Below, in pieces: positions 36,925 through 47,944 of a stretch of 64,000 nucleotides of DNA (position 1 is its first letter; each line of letters begins with the position of its first letter). Position numbers and translations under genes: made by a program. Below the pieces are notes generated by a model that saw nothing but the letters and a program-made list of their open reading frames with translations, had not been told where the DNA came from and searched no databases. The DNA is from Sepiola atlantica (taxonomy: Eukaryota > Mollusca > Cephalopoda > Sepiida > Sepiolidae): NCBI GenBank assembly GCA_963556195.1, contig OY744532.1:79700234-79764233 (forward strand), written 5' to 3'.

Positions 36925-37130
36925 TATATATATATATATATATAATTTAAAATTATATTTCCTTACTTCACCGACCTACGACGCCGTTTGGAGATTACAG
37001 CTCTCATCAACGCAGGGAAACAACAATCTCAGACGGTCACAGGGCGCGAACCCGAATCAGAGAGACAGCTTAAATCTGTAAGCGTCCACGTAGTCTCATA
37101 AGCCACCAAATATTGGCACGTGTAAACAGA
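36925..37130 (-). repeat. SINE-alpha copy 1 with (TA)n tail
   Basis: On the minus strand a box B GGGTTCGCGCCCTG (about 37041-37054) and a weak box A TGGCTTATGAG (37095-37105) precede a body with CTGCGTTGATGAGAGC and a CGTCGTAGGTCGGTGAAG block. The minus-strand 3' end passes into (TA)n at 36925-36943. Copies at 37545, 38098 and 48775 share the same layout and orientation. Confidence 0.72.
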
Positions 37131-37377
37131 AAAATTAAGAATACATATAAAATACAAACAAAACTCAACATATTAAAATTATGTTTTAATATATTAAACT
37201 CAACATATAAACCGATATAAACATATAAACATAAAACATATAAGCATATAAACATATAAACCGATAAAACTCAACATAGTAAAATTAATTATAATAACAT
37301 TAGAAGCCGAAGGTATACATATAAAAAAAATCCGATAAAACTCAACAGAACGTATACTAAATTACATTTCCTCAAGA
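37131..37377. other. AT-rich sequence with AACATATAAAC repeats
   Basis: Short direct repeats of CATATAAACATATAAACC type fill 37195-37285. A 61-codon frame here is an artefact of them. Confidence 0.6.
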
Positions 37378-37452
37378 ATTAGAGCAGGTAATACCTGGGA
37401 GTACGGTATCATTACTACAGTAGAGATACTACACTACCCCCACAAAGGAGTA
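37378..37452 (-). repeat. Inverted copy of the 36.2-kb tandem unit
   Basis: This 75-bp segment is the reverse complement of 36176-36250 with about 90% identity, including GGTAATACCTGGGAGTACGG. With that copy it makes an inverted pair 1.1 kb apart. Confidence 0.82.
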
Positions 37453-37544
37453 TTGCACTGATACTTTAAGTGAATGTCTATTTTAAAGTTCTATAGTGCT
37501 CTATTTTCAATTTTACTGGAAAGAGCCTTCTAATAATATTAAAT

Positions 37545-37705
37545 TATATTTTAATATTTTACCTACGTACGAAATCGTTTCGAGCTTACGGCTCTCATAA
37601 TCGCAGAGAAAATAACAATGTGAAATTGTCACAGTGCACGAACCCGGTTCATAAAACATATTGAACACACATATAAATATACATATATATATATATATAT
37701 ATATT
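37545..37705 (-). repeat. SINE-alpha copy 2 (body)
   Basis: It shares CTACGTACGA, GGCTCTCAT and CGCAGAGAAA with copy 3 and the box B region GAACCCGG with copy 1. The left side carries TTTTTAAATTA-like bases instead of a TA tail; a TA tract lies on the other side at 37680-37705. Confidence 0.65.
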
Positions 37706-38023
37706 TTAAATATTTTTTAATTTTATTTTACTATTATTATTTTTATTTTTATATCTTTTTATATCTCTTTAAACCTCCTCCGATTTAAATCTCCACTGTT
37801 ACTTCCCCCGCCCCCTTTTTTTCAAACCTTCTTTACACTAACTTTAAATTTAAACAAACATACACAACGCCCTAAGCAAATAACGCGTCCAAACGAGAGT
37901 GACACGTGACTTCGCATTTCCGAAACAGATGACAACAAAAGCTGAAGAGAACCGGATGGCTAAGTCCTTCCGTGTTTGAAACCGACGGTACGAATGTTGT
38001 ACTAATTTTTCTGTACCAAAATT

Positions 38024-38024
<1 letters not shown>

Positions 38025-38090
<66 letters not shown>
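38025..38090. repeat. (TA)n microsatellite, tail of SINE-alpha copy 3
   Basis: Sixty-six bases of TA immediately before GAAATGAAATGATTTTTTAA, the minus-strand 3' end of copy 3. Confidence 0.93.
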
Positions 38091-38095
<5 letters not shown>

Positions 38096-38260
38096 GAAAT
38101 GATTTTTTAAATTAATATTCTACCTACGTACGACGTATGGCTCTCATCAGCGCAGAGAAATAACAGTCATATGGTGCGAACCAAGTTCACAAGTATACCT
38201 TTGGATCTGTACGCTTTCACCTAGTCCCATTAGACCACGAGAGATCGCCACGTAATAACT
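38091..38260 (-). repeat. SINE-alpha copy 3
   Basis: It shares with copies 1 and 2 the CTACCTACGTACGACG block, GGCTCTCATCAGCGCAGAGA and a box-B-like GGTGCGAACC. At the head end is CACCTAGTCCCATTAGACCA, equivalent to the CACGTAGTCTCATAAGCCAC of copy 1. Confidence 0.72.
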
Positions 38261-38442
38261 GAGAAAATAAGAGATGTCTATACTGAAAGTGTCGAGCATA
38301 GAAATCTAAAGATTCTATATCACATAACGAGTCGGAGCATTGCACTCATGCTTTTAGGTGAATGTTTATTTTGTATCTTACGATGGTGAGCATATACACA
38401 TATATATATATATGTATATATACATATACATATATACATATA

Positions 38443-38600
38443 TACTGGTACAGTGGTATAATGCTGGACTATAGACATAAACATCGAGGCTTCGATCTCT
38501 GTGTAAGTAAGCCATGCTGATGACGGTTGTGAGCCAGAAACACGTGTCCATGGATTACTTTCATGTGCGTATTAAATAAAATTATATTTATTAACGTATA
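38443..38600 (+). mobile_element. tRNA-headed SINE carrying a hammerhead motif
   Basis: Box A TGGTACAGTGG (38446-38456) and box B GCTTCGATCTC (38489-38499) form a tRNA-like Pol III promoter 32 bp apart. Thirteen bases after box B a complete hammerhead core begins (38512-38553). A body with ATTAAATAAAATTATATTTA follows. The combination of Pol III head and hammerhead is known from the schistosome Sm-alpha elements; I infer a comparable element here. The 3' end is not defined. Confidence 0.7.
38512..38553 (+). ncRNA. Hammerhead ribozyme-like motif in SINE
   Basis: Helix I is CCATG (38512-38516) with CATGG (38549-38553), fully paired. The core is CTGATGA (38517-38523). Stem II GGTT/AGCC pairs (one G-U) with a three-base loop. 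GAAA lies at 38537-38540. Stem III is the palindrome ACACGTGT (38540-38547), followed by C at the cleavage position. All conserved core nucleotides are present. Confidence 0.75.
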
Positions 38601-38732
38601 AGATACGTCCTATAAGTTGAGGGCGACTAGTGCATCTTAATCACTTAGGAAGTGAAACAATTGAAATAATAAGTAAGCTAATAACATATAACGCTTCAAT
38701 CACCTATACAAATAATTACATAGAAATACATC

Positions 38733-38777
<45 letters not shown>

Positions 38778-38835
38778 GTTAATCCAACAAAAGATATAGG
38801 GTATCAAATATCTTTTTATATTATGCTATATATAC

Positions 38836-38909
<74 letters not shown>

Positions 38910-39166
38910 TTAAATTAAGATAAGCGATGTATCGTTTAATAATAACCTATCATGATGATATGAATATCAATAGATTGAATATAGCAATCAATTCAAGAGA
39001 TGAAAGATGAGAATGAAAAAATGTATAGATACAATATTTATAAAGCCATCATAAGTTCACAGCAAGGAGTTTTGTTATCTTTAACCCATGGTATTTCAAA
39101 GACAAACTCAGAGGATAAAACTCGGTAATGTTACTGTAAATATTACCGGTAACATTTAACTTGGTA

Positions 39167-39212
<46 letters not shown>

Positions 39213-39559
39213 GAAAATAGCGACAAAAACATTTGGCTAAATAGTTGTTTGTCTTTTGTTTTTTTTGTATATGTAGGAAGTCGTTGACGATTTAAATTCA
39301 GCAACACTGGATGGTATTACAAAACAACATCGCATTACGTTAAGAATTTAAGAATGTTACCACTGGTTTCACATGTGATGTTATAAATTTTAAGGTGTTG
39401 TGTTTTTATGTAAATAGCTTCCAGAATTTTTAATATTTTAAAATTAGTTTCGGAATGTATAATCTTAGTGTTATTAACTAGAATGTGTCTTAAATGAGAT
39501 AGAGCGCGGTTATGTTTTTGTAGATGTTGTAAATTGAACTAGAGTTTACAAGATGCTTT
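38601..39559. other. Unassigned region with (TA)n tracts
   Basis: TA tracts lie at 38730-38774, 38840-38905 and 39170-39211. Elsewhere I see no gene or paired repeat. Confidence 0.5.
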
Positions 39560-39737
39560 TGACACCTACGGAAGATTCGACGAAGAATCAAAAACGTTCG
39601 TGAAACCTGTGAAACCTATAGAACATTTTTTTAATTTTTATTTTAATACAAACAAACATATCAGAAAACTGGAAAAAATAATAATGGTATAATTAAACAG
39701 AAGAATTCTGTAATTTTTAACAATGTTTGCATATATA
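39560..39737 (+). repeat. Uninterrupted copy of the repeat that hosts the LINE
   Basis: It reads CGTTCGTGAAACCTGTGAAA and, after an A/T-rich spacer, CAAACATATCAGAAAACTGG and TTTTTAACAATGTTTGCATA. It matches 15931-16007 and 20048-20140 in order with no 4-kb insert. It ends in (TA)n. Confidence 0.78.
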
Positions 39738-39743
39738 TATACT

Positions 39744-39792
<49 letters not shown>

Positions 39793-39809
39793 TTATATAT
39801 ATATATGCT

Positions 39810-39878
<69 letters not shown>

Positions 39879-39945
39879 ATGCATATATATATATATATTA
39901 TATATATACATACATATATATATATATATGTATATATATATATTG
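39735..39945. repeat. Long (TA)n tract with GTTA/GCTATACA interruptions
   Basis: About 210 bp of TA are broken by short ACTATACA, GCTATACA and GTTATGCA spacers. The Tyr-Ile frames on both strands are artefacts. Confidence 0.94.
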
Positions 39946-41438
39946 TTTTACTGTTTGAATTTATTTTACTTGTGAAGTATAACACTCCACAGTAGTTTAT
40001 TATCACTTTCTCTTCTATAAAATGACCCATCCCTAATATTGAGCATATGTTCTCCGCATTAGGAATTAACATAAAATATTATTTCGTAATACTCGAGAGA
40101 TATGTATAATCATATAATCTTAGTAATGATTGTGTCTCAATTTCTGGAAATCTGGCAAATAAGTTAAACTAAGACATAAGTTAGTGTTTGAAAAAAATAT
40201 TGAAATTATTTACTTACGGATGTAATAGATTTCAGATCCAAAACGCCCCACTTTTATATTTCATGAATAATCATACAAATTTACGATGAATTCAGAGCTT
40301 ACCTAATAAGTATTTGCAATAACACACATTGATTTAATTTAAAGCTGCATTATTTCTCCACATGACCCAACTGTTTATAGATTTTCTTACATGCAAATGT
40401 CCAGAACTCATAGAATGAATAAATTACTTAAAAGTGGCGCATAAGAGTCTCTTTGCTGCTCTATTGATGGCTTCTTATAGAATGGTTTTTGATGAGAATT
40501 GTCGTCCATCAGCATACACGTCTCTTTTGATGGTAGCCTAAAATATGGAATCAGGTTTAAACCGTGGAATATGGCGAGCAGATAATCTTCGTTTTTTTCT
40601 TAGACATCTACGCTTGTTATGCATTTTCACGTAGCAGAAGCTGAGTAGAAGTTGATGCTTTCATGCATAAATACAATCCTGTATCAGCGGGAAAGTATGG
40701 TAGCTAACCAAGGTACACAGGATTCTTTCGGGAGATTGCAGTAGGCGTAGGAGACAACTTTTTGCCCTTAGTATATGCTGATAAGACAAACAAGTCTATC
40801 CTTGATGAGGATTGGTATACTCTCCATATGTAGTAAACGTCGAAAACGAAGCCCAACTATTTGCTCAGTGGTCAGATCCATCAAGAGTCGTCTGGGAATC
40901 AACAGTGAAGAGAATGATAGTCACATCCATCTTCTAATATTTCATTGTCCATGCTATCCTCAAATGTTTGTCATTTAAAGTAAGAAGGAACATTTTCATT
41001 GCGACATTCACAAATGTTGTGAACTCAAGAATTCCTTGAGGATTTTCGTACGCCGAGACGCTCAGCTGTCGTACGAGGCAGATGCAAATATTTCTCAAAT
41101 CCCTATCAGTTACAGTCTGCGAAATCCTATAACAAGATCGTTCTCTTCGTTAGTAATGAGTCCTTCTGTGATTTTTTTGACAGTGTCGAAATGACGAGCT
41201 ACTTTGAGAAAATGGCAACAGGATAGGTACCCCTAGCATATTATTAAATTGTTCTTGCTTTTTCATCATCAGTTATAAAAAGATATTATCGCCGATAAGT
41301 CCGATAAAAAAAATGACAACGAACAATGACAAACACAGCCTAATGTAAACAAATAGAATGATTTTTAAAAAATGTCAAAGATATACTGTAAAATTTGTCA
41401 GTGATTGATGTTTTATTGGTAACTATTATCGCTCACCT

Positions 41439-41439
<1 letters not shown>
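39946..41439. other. Unassigned sequence
   Basis: About 1.5 kb of mixed composition. I looked for RT, transposase and zinc-finger signatures in all frames and saw none. The 67-codon frame at 40775-40978 has no domain. Confidence 0.45.

Positions 41440-41531
<92 letters not shown>
41440..41531. repeat. (TA)n microsatellite
   Basis: About 90 bp of TA with one G; it adjoins the 3' side of the following minus-strand repeat. Confidence 0.95.
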
Positions 41532-41533
<2 letters not shown>

Positions 41534-41745
41534 GATTTTATGAAGGCTTACCAAAGCATTCCTTTCAGGACACCAATGATCACCATTAAAGATGGTTTCT
41601 TACAGATATTATTTATTCAAATTAAATGTCTTTTCCTACACGTGTTTCACTACCAAGCAGGTACTTGCTTGGCAGATCATCAGGGAAATTAAATGTCTGG
41701 AATAAGGGTTTCAACTACCGACAATACACAATGTGGCGTTGCAAT
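41532..41745 (-). mobile_element. Hammerhead-bearing retroelement fragment
   Basis: On the minus strand a complete hammerhead (41631-41688) sits between two direct repeats of AGACATTTAATTT (about 41694-41706 before it and 41617-41629 after it). The downstream part, through CTTTAATGGTGATCATTGGT to TTCATAAAATCGTA, recurs in opposite orientation at 43263-43390. The 3' end adjoins (TA)n. Upstream, AGTTGAAACCC near 41710 might be a decayed box B, but a box A is not clear. Confidence 0.65.
41631..41688 (-). ncRNA. Hammerhead ribozyme-like motif
   Basis: On the minus strand helix I is TTTCC with GGAAA (complement of 41684-41688 and 41632-41636). The core CTGATGA is the complement of 41677-41683. 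Stem II has about ten pairs (CTGCCAAGCA against TGCTTGGTAG) and a six-base loop. GAAA is followed by the palindromic stem III ACACGTGT (41638-41645) and A at the cleavage position. Every conserved core base is present; only a T-T mismatch at the base of stem II is unfavourable. Confidence 0.8.
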
Positions 41746-43262
41746 AGTTGAGGTCACTTAAGAAGAGAAGAGGAAAAAATAAAAATAAAAGTTAAAATTA
41801 AAAAAACAAGAAAGAACAAAGATAAAAATAAAGGCCTAGAAAATGTCTTAGAAAAGTAGCTTGTGCATTATTTCTGCCACAAAGCCAACAAGCAAATAAT
41901 CGGTCCCAAATGCAGTAAAAAAAACAAAAAAAAAAACGGAACAATGTGCGATAATACACTTTCACGTCGGGCGGCACAATGATAAAAAAATCCCCCCTCC
42001 CCAAACAAAAATAAAAAATCTAAAACATTCAAGACACCGCTCGCAAGTTACCATTCCAATCTAATGATAGTATGGAATTCTACATCTAATTCATCATAAG
42101 GAAAGTCAACATAAATGTTCGTCCGGAATGCCAGCGGTCAGGGCTGAGTTGTTCCCCTTCGAAATAAACACACGACGAGTTGAACGAACGTCACTCTCGC
42201 AGAATCTCTCCTTTATTTTAAGAAAAAAAATATGAATTAGTATCTTAGTAGATAGAAACTATTTATTACAAAATACTGTTTCTAAAAAATTATAATATTA
42301 AAATTATTCTTTTTAGAAATTAATTATCTAGTGTCTGGGACGTCATTTTACATTTGGGAAAATATATTTCATTTAATTAACTGACGATTATTATCGTTAT
42401 TGTTATTTAACGCAGCGAAAAAAACCTATCCCGCAGAAATTATTTTTAAAAATCATTCATATATCAAAAATAAAATGTTACTATAAAAAAGTTTTCTACA
42501 AAAATCTAGTTATTATTTTAAATAATTTTAAATATTTCCTTAACGGCTGTGTCTGTTTACAACTCTCTGGGGAGAATATTATTCTATATTCCATAAATAA
42601 ATGTTACTACGCAATATCGTTATCAGAACTCTATTTTCTATTTTAAAAAACATTTTTTAATGGACGGGGTTATTTTTTACCAGTTTCCGGGAAAATATCA
42701 CTTTAACTCGTTAAATGACGGGAGACTTTGTTATAACTAATATAAAATCCCTGTACAAAATATTTTTTTATGAAAATCCATTGTTTCTATGTTTAGAAAT
42801 GAAGACCGTGTCGGCATGCACATTTTTTAAATTATTTTTTCCTTAATTATTTTTCCTCCATTCCTGCAACCCATTGTTTTATTTAATTTAATCTAATTAA
42901 AAACTAATTTAATTTAATTAAACCTAATTTAATTAAATAGTGATAGCATCCAGGTTGTTATTTCTTATTTTTCACTTATTCCTAGAGTTGATCTGTTCCT
43001 TTCACAGTATACATATACGTGGGTTAGTGAACCCAGTTCAGCAGAAGAACATCTCGAAAGATTTTATATATCTCATAAATAAAATATCTCATAAATAAAA
43101 TATATTAATGCCGCTTATTGTTTTCACCCCCCCCCCGTAGAGCTACACTTGGCCATTATTACCATTGAGGAATTTTCAGAATCAGTTAATGATCATGATT
43201 AACGGGTACCTAGAAATAGATTTATGACTCAACCGTTCTTCACGCATGATTGCTAACTTTAC
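41746..43262. other. Unassigned AT-rich region
   Basis: From about 42350 to 42800 weakly similar blocks recur (GGGAAAATAT or GGGAGAATAT near 42356, 42572 and 42686; ATAAAATGTTACT near 42470 and ATAAATGTTACT near 42598), suggesting an eroded tandem repeat of about 110-220 bp. No coding signal is visible. Confidence 0.45.
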
Positions 43263-43395
43263 TTTGATAGTGAAACACGTGTAGGAAAAAACATTTAATT
43301 TGAATAAATTATATCTGTAAGAAAAAAATCTTTAATGGTGATCATTGGTGTCCTGAAAGGAATGCTTTGGTAAGCTTTCATAAAATCGCATATAA
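43263..43395 (+). repeat. Truncated inverted copy of the hammerhead-bearing repeat
   Basis: From GTGAAACACGTGTAGGAAAA onward this matches the minus strand of 41532-41650 with about 90% identity. It keeps GAAA, the ACACGTGT stem III and one helix I strand, but lacks the CTGATGA half, so the ribozyme is cut in two. The pair is inverted, 1.6 kb apart. Confidence 0.82.
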
Positions 43396-43506
43396 ATGCT
43401 CTGTACTCTGTAATCGAGTATCATCGAGCTTATTTTTATTGGCACAACCCCGGTCTTTACTGTATGATCTATTTTATAAGTGAAAAATCTAAATCTATCT
43501 ATATAT

Positions 43507-43507
43507 A

Positions 43508-43571
<64 letters not shown>
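43507..43571. repeat. (TA)n microsatellite
   Basis: About 65 bp of TA. Confidence 0.95.
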
Positions 43572-43579
<8 letters not shown>

Positions 43580-43659
43580 CTTTTTTTAATATAAATTTGT
43601 ATTTAGTTCTAACTTTTCTGCGATCGAACACTTTATTGATTTTTTTAAACATAACCTGG

Positions 43660-43691
43660 CACACACACACACATCACACACACACACACAT

Positions 43692-43760
<69 letters not shown>
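43660..43760. repeat. (CA)n(TA)n compound microsatellite
   Basis: CA runs with three ATCACA/ATCATACA interruptions pass into (TA)n at about 43722. Confidence 0.95.
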
Positions 43761-43762
<2 letters not shown>

Positions 43763-44149
43763 GGAGAGCGAGAATTGAAGGTAGTAGAGAGAATATGCGA
43801 GTATGCGATTACTATTTGAGTATATATTCATGATTTCATAACGAAACAATCCAGATGCTAAAATAGCTTTTCACATATTATCCTGCCAATTATTAATGTA
43901 TGTCTTAATCGAGAAAAAAAGCCGTGTTCGCCTGTACGTATCAATTTGTAAATAACCTTCTGTGAATATATGCTAAAGCTGTCTGTGATCATAACAAATA
44001 TGTCATCAGAGCGCATGTTTTGTTCTAGTTGCTTAGACTTAATTGAGCTGATACAGCGAATTTCTTGTAAACGGTGTTGCAACATAGATGAAAAAACCTA
44101 ACTGAACATTTTCTCAGAAACACCAGGATGTCAATATGAATAAACCAAA
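43761..44149. other. Unassigned sequence
   Basis: No gene, paired repeat or ribozyme core is visible. Confidence 0.5.
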
Positions 44150-44645
44150 TGTAGAATAAACCCCAAAAAAGAATGGATAAAATGAAAATTAACATAAGTT
44201 AGGATAAAGAAACACGAGAATAAACAAAAATAAACATAAAAACGGAATAATCAAAATTAAAAAAATTTAAAAAATTTACATATATGAGAATAAACAGAAA
44301 TTAAAATAAAACATGGAATAAACAAAATCAAAAATGAAGATATATGAGAATAAACAAAAATACTAATAAATAAAATGAGGAAAAAATGAGAAACTGAAAT
44401 GGAAAGAAATAAAAATGAAAATAAAATTAAAATCAATAAAATTAAAATAAATAAAATTACAATAAATAAAATTAAAATAAATAAAATTAAAATAAATAAA
44501 ATAAGAATGATCTAAAACGAGAATTAATACGTTTAAACAATAAAAATAAATGAAAATGAGAATAAAACATAGAAAATAAAAATGAACAAAAATGAAGATA
44601 AACAAAAATGAAAATAAAAGTAATTGAGAGAAATAGAATAGAAAA
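44150..44645 (+). repeat. A-rich degenerate repeat of ATAAACAAAAATGAAAATA type
   Basis: The strand is almost free of C and consists of loosely repeated AATAAACAAAAAT, GAATAAACA and a regular AATAAATAAAATTAA block (44430-44505) with a period of about 15 bp. The Phe-rich minus-strand frames are its translations. Confidence 0.8.
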
Positions 44646-46615
44646 AATGGAATTGTTACATTCCCTTTTGTTCATTCTTTATTTTTAATTTGTATATACG
44701 AGTGTTGCGTTTTTTATTTGATTCATCGTGTCGACTATATTTCGTTGTTTCGTACTTATCAATATATGGCCGCGTTGTCGCTTTTTTCCTCAATTCGTAC
44801 AGTCCATTGTTTCTTCGTTACTACCAATCTCTCGTCATAACTTAGAATATTCGGGTTAGTTTTTCGTATATAACCAGACTACCTTGCTGTGTATATACGT
44901 CATTCATTGTGTTATTGACAGGTAAATAAAAAGGTACAATACATAATTCAGAATGGAGATTAATCTGAAATAAAATACCATTATACTACGTTATAAAAGA
45001 GATGTACAGTTATATTCCTAACTTTACTATATATCAATAGAGAGATAGATATATAAGTTAATAGACAAGCAGACAGATTGCGCTCATCTCCGCATATGAT
45101 TCTCACAGATTTTTCATTTTAAGTCATATTATTTACCGTCTATTCGGACTACGTTTCCACGACATACTATTTTTAAAATCAAATAATTTCTTCGCACTCT
45201 GTTCTCAGGTGACGTAATATCCGTGGTCCACTCTTCTCCCATTTCTCTGGGGTATCCCCTGTGATCCTGATTCTACTCGTCAAATCTGAATCGAGGGTCA
45301 TATCTTTATAGAATACACTCTGAGGAAATAGTCTATTTCAAGCCCCGACAGCTTATTGTAACCATACTCATTAACATGTGTCAAAAGTTTTACTAGACGA
45401 TCTACCATCCATTATCTTACAGAATGAAGAAAAATCAATAAAAAATTGAGCATATACAAACATACGAATAAACACTAAAAAATGAGAATGAACAAGAAAT
45501 AAAAATAAATGGAAATAAGAATACACAAAATAATTTAAAAAAAACTGAAAAATAAAAAAAGAAACAAACAAAAACATAGAGACAATACGTTATGAAAAAA
45601 AAGTAATAACGTATCACAAAAATATAATGTTTTAATTTTTTCATATTGGGTCCGTCATGGGATACACTTTAAAGAAAAAAGCCCTATTTAAAGATAACAC
45701 TATATTTCTCGAGCCGAGTCTCACCAAAAATCCAATAGAGTTTTAAGCTTACGTTATTGTATTTTACATTAATATATCAATGTCTGCGTTCGCACCTTAC
45801 ATCGGTTATCTGTTCAGACGATGTTTTACTTTAATCGTAAATTTCAAATTCCAAATGATAGAAATTTAAGTGATAGCAATTTAAAAAAAATAATATATAT
45901 TTTAAATACATTAGAATAAAGATTGTAACATAGGTGTAAAGTCTGGACGAAATGGTACAAAAAGACCGTCACTCGAACCACGTGTCGGCTGGTAACACAA
46001 ACACAAAGATACACACAGATAATAACATTTCGTATAAAAGGAAAAAAGAAACGATTAATTAAAATAACAACGTAAGAAATAAAATAACAATTGAAGCAAC
46101 AGACCCCCCCCCCAAAAAAAAATGCACAAACAGAAAACAAAATAAATCGAGACGAAAAGTAAATAGTTTTATAGAAAAAAAAACATGGCAGAGAAATAAA
46201 AATCAAATGAATAGAAAACGTAGCTAGAGCGCAACACTTCAACTCCGACACAATAAAATAAAATAAAAACAAAAAACAAAAAACAAAATGAAGACACAAC
46301 GGTTGTTCCAGCGCAAAAGGTTATAGAATAGGTGCGGTTGGCATTTTGCTCACTCGAGCGTAATAATACGGGGATTGTGTCGTAGATTCAGAATCGTTGA
46401 TGCCTAGGCTGCGACACTGGATAGCAAAAGCAGTCGGGCTTAGGTAGCGTATTTTTGGAGCGGTAAACTTATTTATGCAAAGAAGGATCTACCTCCTTTC
46501 TCCATCAATGCTAAGAGGATTAAGAGGCGAAATTCTGCTTACGCTTTCGTGTGCACTTAAAGTCCAAGGTTTTTTTTATTCATCTAAGAAATGATTCCAT
46601 CCAATATACACATAC

Positions 46616-46619
<4 letters not shown>
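44646..46619. other. Unassigned region
   Basis: A second A-rich stretch resembling 44150-44645 lies at 45420-45620. The 151-codon minus-strand frame at 45844-46299 is Phe/Cys-rich, covers AAACAAAAAACAAAA repeats and has no domain. I recognise nothing else. Confidence 0.45.
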
Positions 46620-46687
<68 letters not shown>

Positions 46688-46776
46688 TTCTTATATTTGT
46701 ATATATATATATTTATATATATATATATACATGTTTACACATTATTCGGCACTATTTATATATATATACATATATA

Positions 46777-46864
<88 letters not shown>

Positions 46865-46866
46865 CA
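46620..46866. repeat. Long (TA)n cluster
   Basis: TA blocks with sparse CA and GT interruptions cover nearly 250 bp, broken by a short unique stretch at 46727-46757. Confidence 0.93.
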
Positions 46867-47070
46867 AGTTTCGTGAATACGTGAGTTTTCACAGATAGAC
46901 ATACGTATTAATATTGCACATATGTAAAACAAATATTCCTACGTAAGTTTGGTAACATAAATTGTTTCTACAATGAATTTTGAGAAGTTGTTTTCTTGTT
47001 CAATTCACACGCACACATACATTTATATTTATATGTATATGTAAGTATACAACTTTTTATTCATACTATC
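46867..47070. other. Unassigned sequence
   Basis: Nothing recognised. Confidence 0.5.
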
Positions 47071-47191
47071 TAGCTGGAAAACAAATAGACTTTCAAGGCC
47101 TCTGCTTGAAGTGAATGCGATTATCAAATGTTTTCTATATATGCATTCACTTTACACAGAGGCATGAAAAGGTTGAGATGTTTTCCAGCTA
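47071..47191. repeat. 121-bp imperfect hairpin
   Basis: TAGCTGGAAAACA at the left pairs perfectly with TGTTTTCCAGCTA-type bases at the right (13 of 13 apart from the inner edge). Two inner paired blocks follow (GCCTCTG/CAGAGGC and AAGTGAATGC/GCATTCACTT), separated by internal loops, with a terminal loop of about 22 bases. The TA at each outer edge fits a TA-target MITE. The stem-bulge pattern also recalls a small-RNA precursor, though it is long for an animal pre-miRNA. Confidence 0.75.
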
Positions 47192-47452
47192 GGACCGACA
47201 TCTGTCTGCACATGCGTAACCAAAATATATTTGAATGAATGAAATAATTCATACCTAATATACAGTTTTATTAATTATTGAGCACATTTATGTAGACTGA
47301 GTAAGTAGTCTCTGACATATTCCCTGTGATAAAAATAGTTACCTAGATTATATATTCATCTATAGTATTTTTTTGTATTAAAGAAAATCAGAAGAACCCT
47401 TGGTACCCTTGGTTTCAAATTAGTGGATTCGTTTACTTTTAGTTTATATTTG

Positions 47453-47456
<4 letters not shown>

Positions 47457-47490
<34 letters not shown>
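47457..47490. repeat. (TA)n microsatellite
   Basis: A 34-bp tract of TA. Confidence 0.92.
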
Positions 47491-47491
<1 letters not shown>

Positions 47492-47944
47492 TTATTATAT
47501 ATTGATAGAGCTGACAGTGATAAGTAGATCCATATCGCATTCAAATCAGATCTACGACACAACTTACATTTATAGATGTTGGTAACGTTCAGGCGATCCC
47601 TCCTGTACGTATGTAGTTCGAGACATAGTAAGAAATATTTATATTTGACAACGTTATTTGGCATCAAATTACTTTTATTTTTTATATGCGAGAAAACGAA
47701 TCAAACAAAAAATAATCAAAAATAAATAACTTAAATAAACTTTAATACAGAACCATAACTATCTAAAGATATTTAAATACAATTTGGACGAATTAAGCAG
47801 GCAAGAAAAGCATGTTATGGGGATTCAGTCGAATTTACTTTGTTATAATGTATTAAGAAGAGCTGAAGTTTTATTAAGAGCATATGATTAATATTAATCT
47901 ATTTTAAATGCCCGGATATTCGAAATGAAACAGTCGGATTAAAA
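47491..47944. other. Unassigned sequence
   Basis: No gene or paired repeat visible. The minus-strand frame 47356-47667 crosses a TA tract and has no domain. Confidence 0.5.

Noticed and set aside
45844..46299. 151-codon minus-strand frame as a membrane protein
   Set aside because: The Phe/Cys-rich content comes from A-rich repeats on the other strand; no domain or conserved block is visible.
46551..46898. Tyr-Ile-rich frames here and at many other (TA)n tracts
   Set aside because: TA repeats encode alternating Tyr and Ile on both strands; these are not genes.
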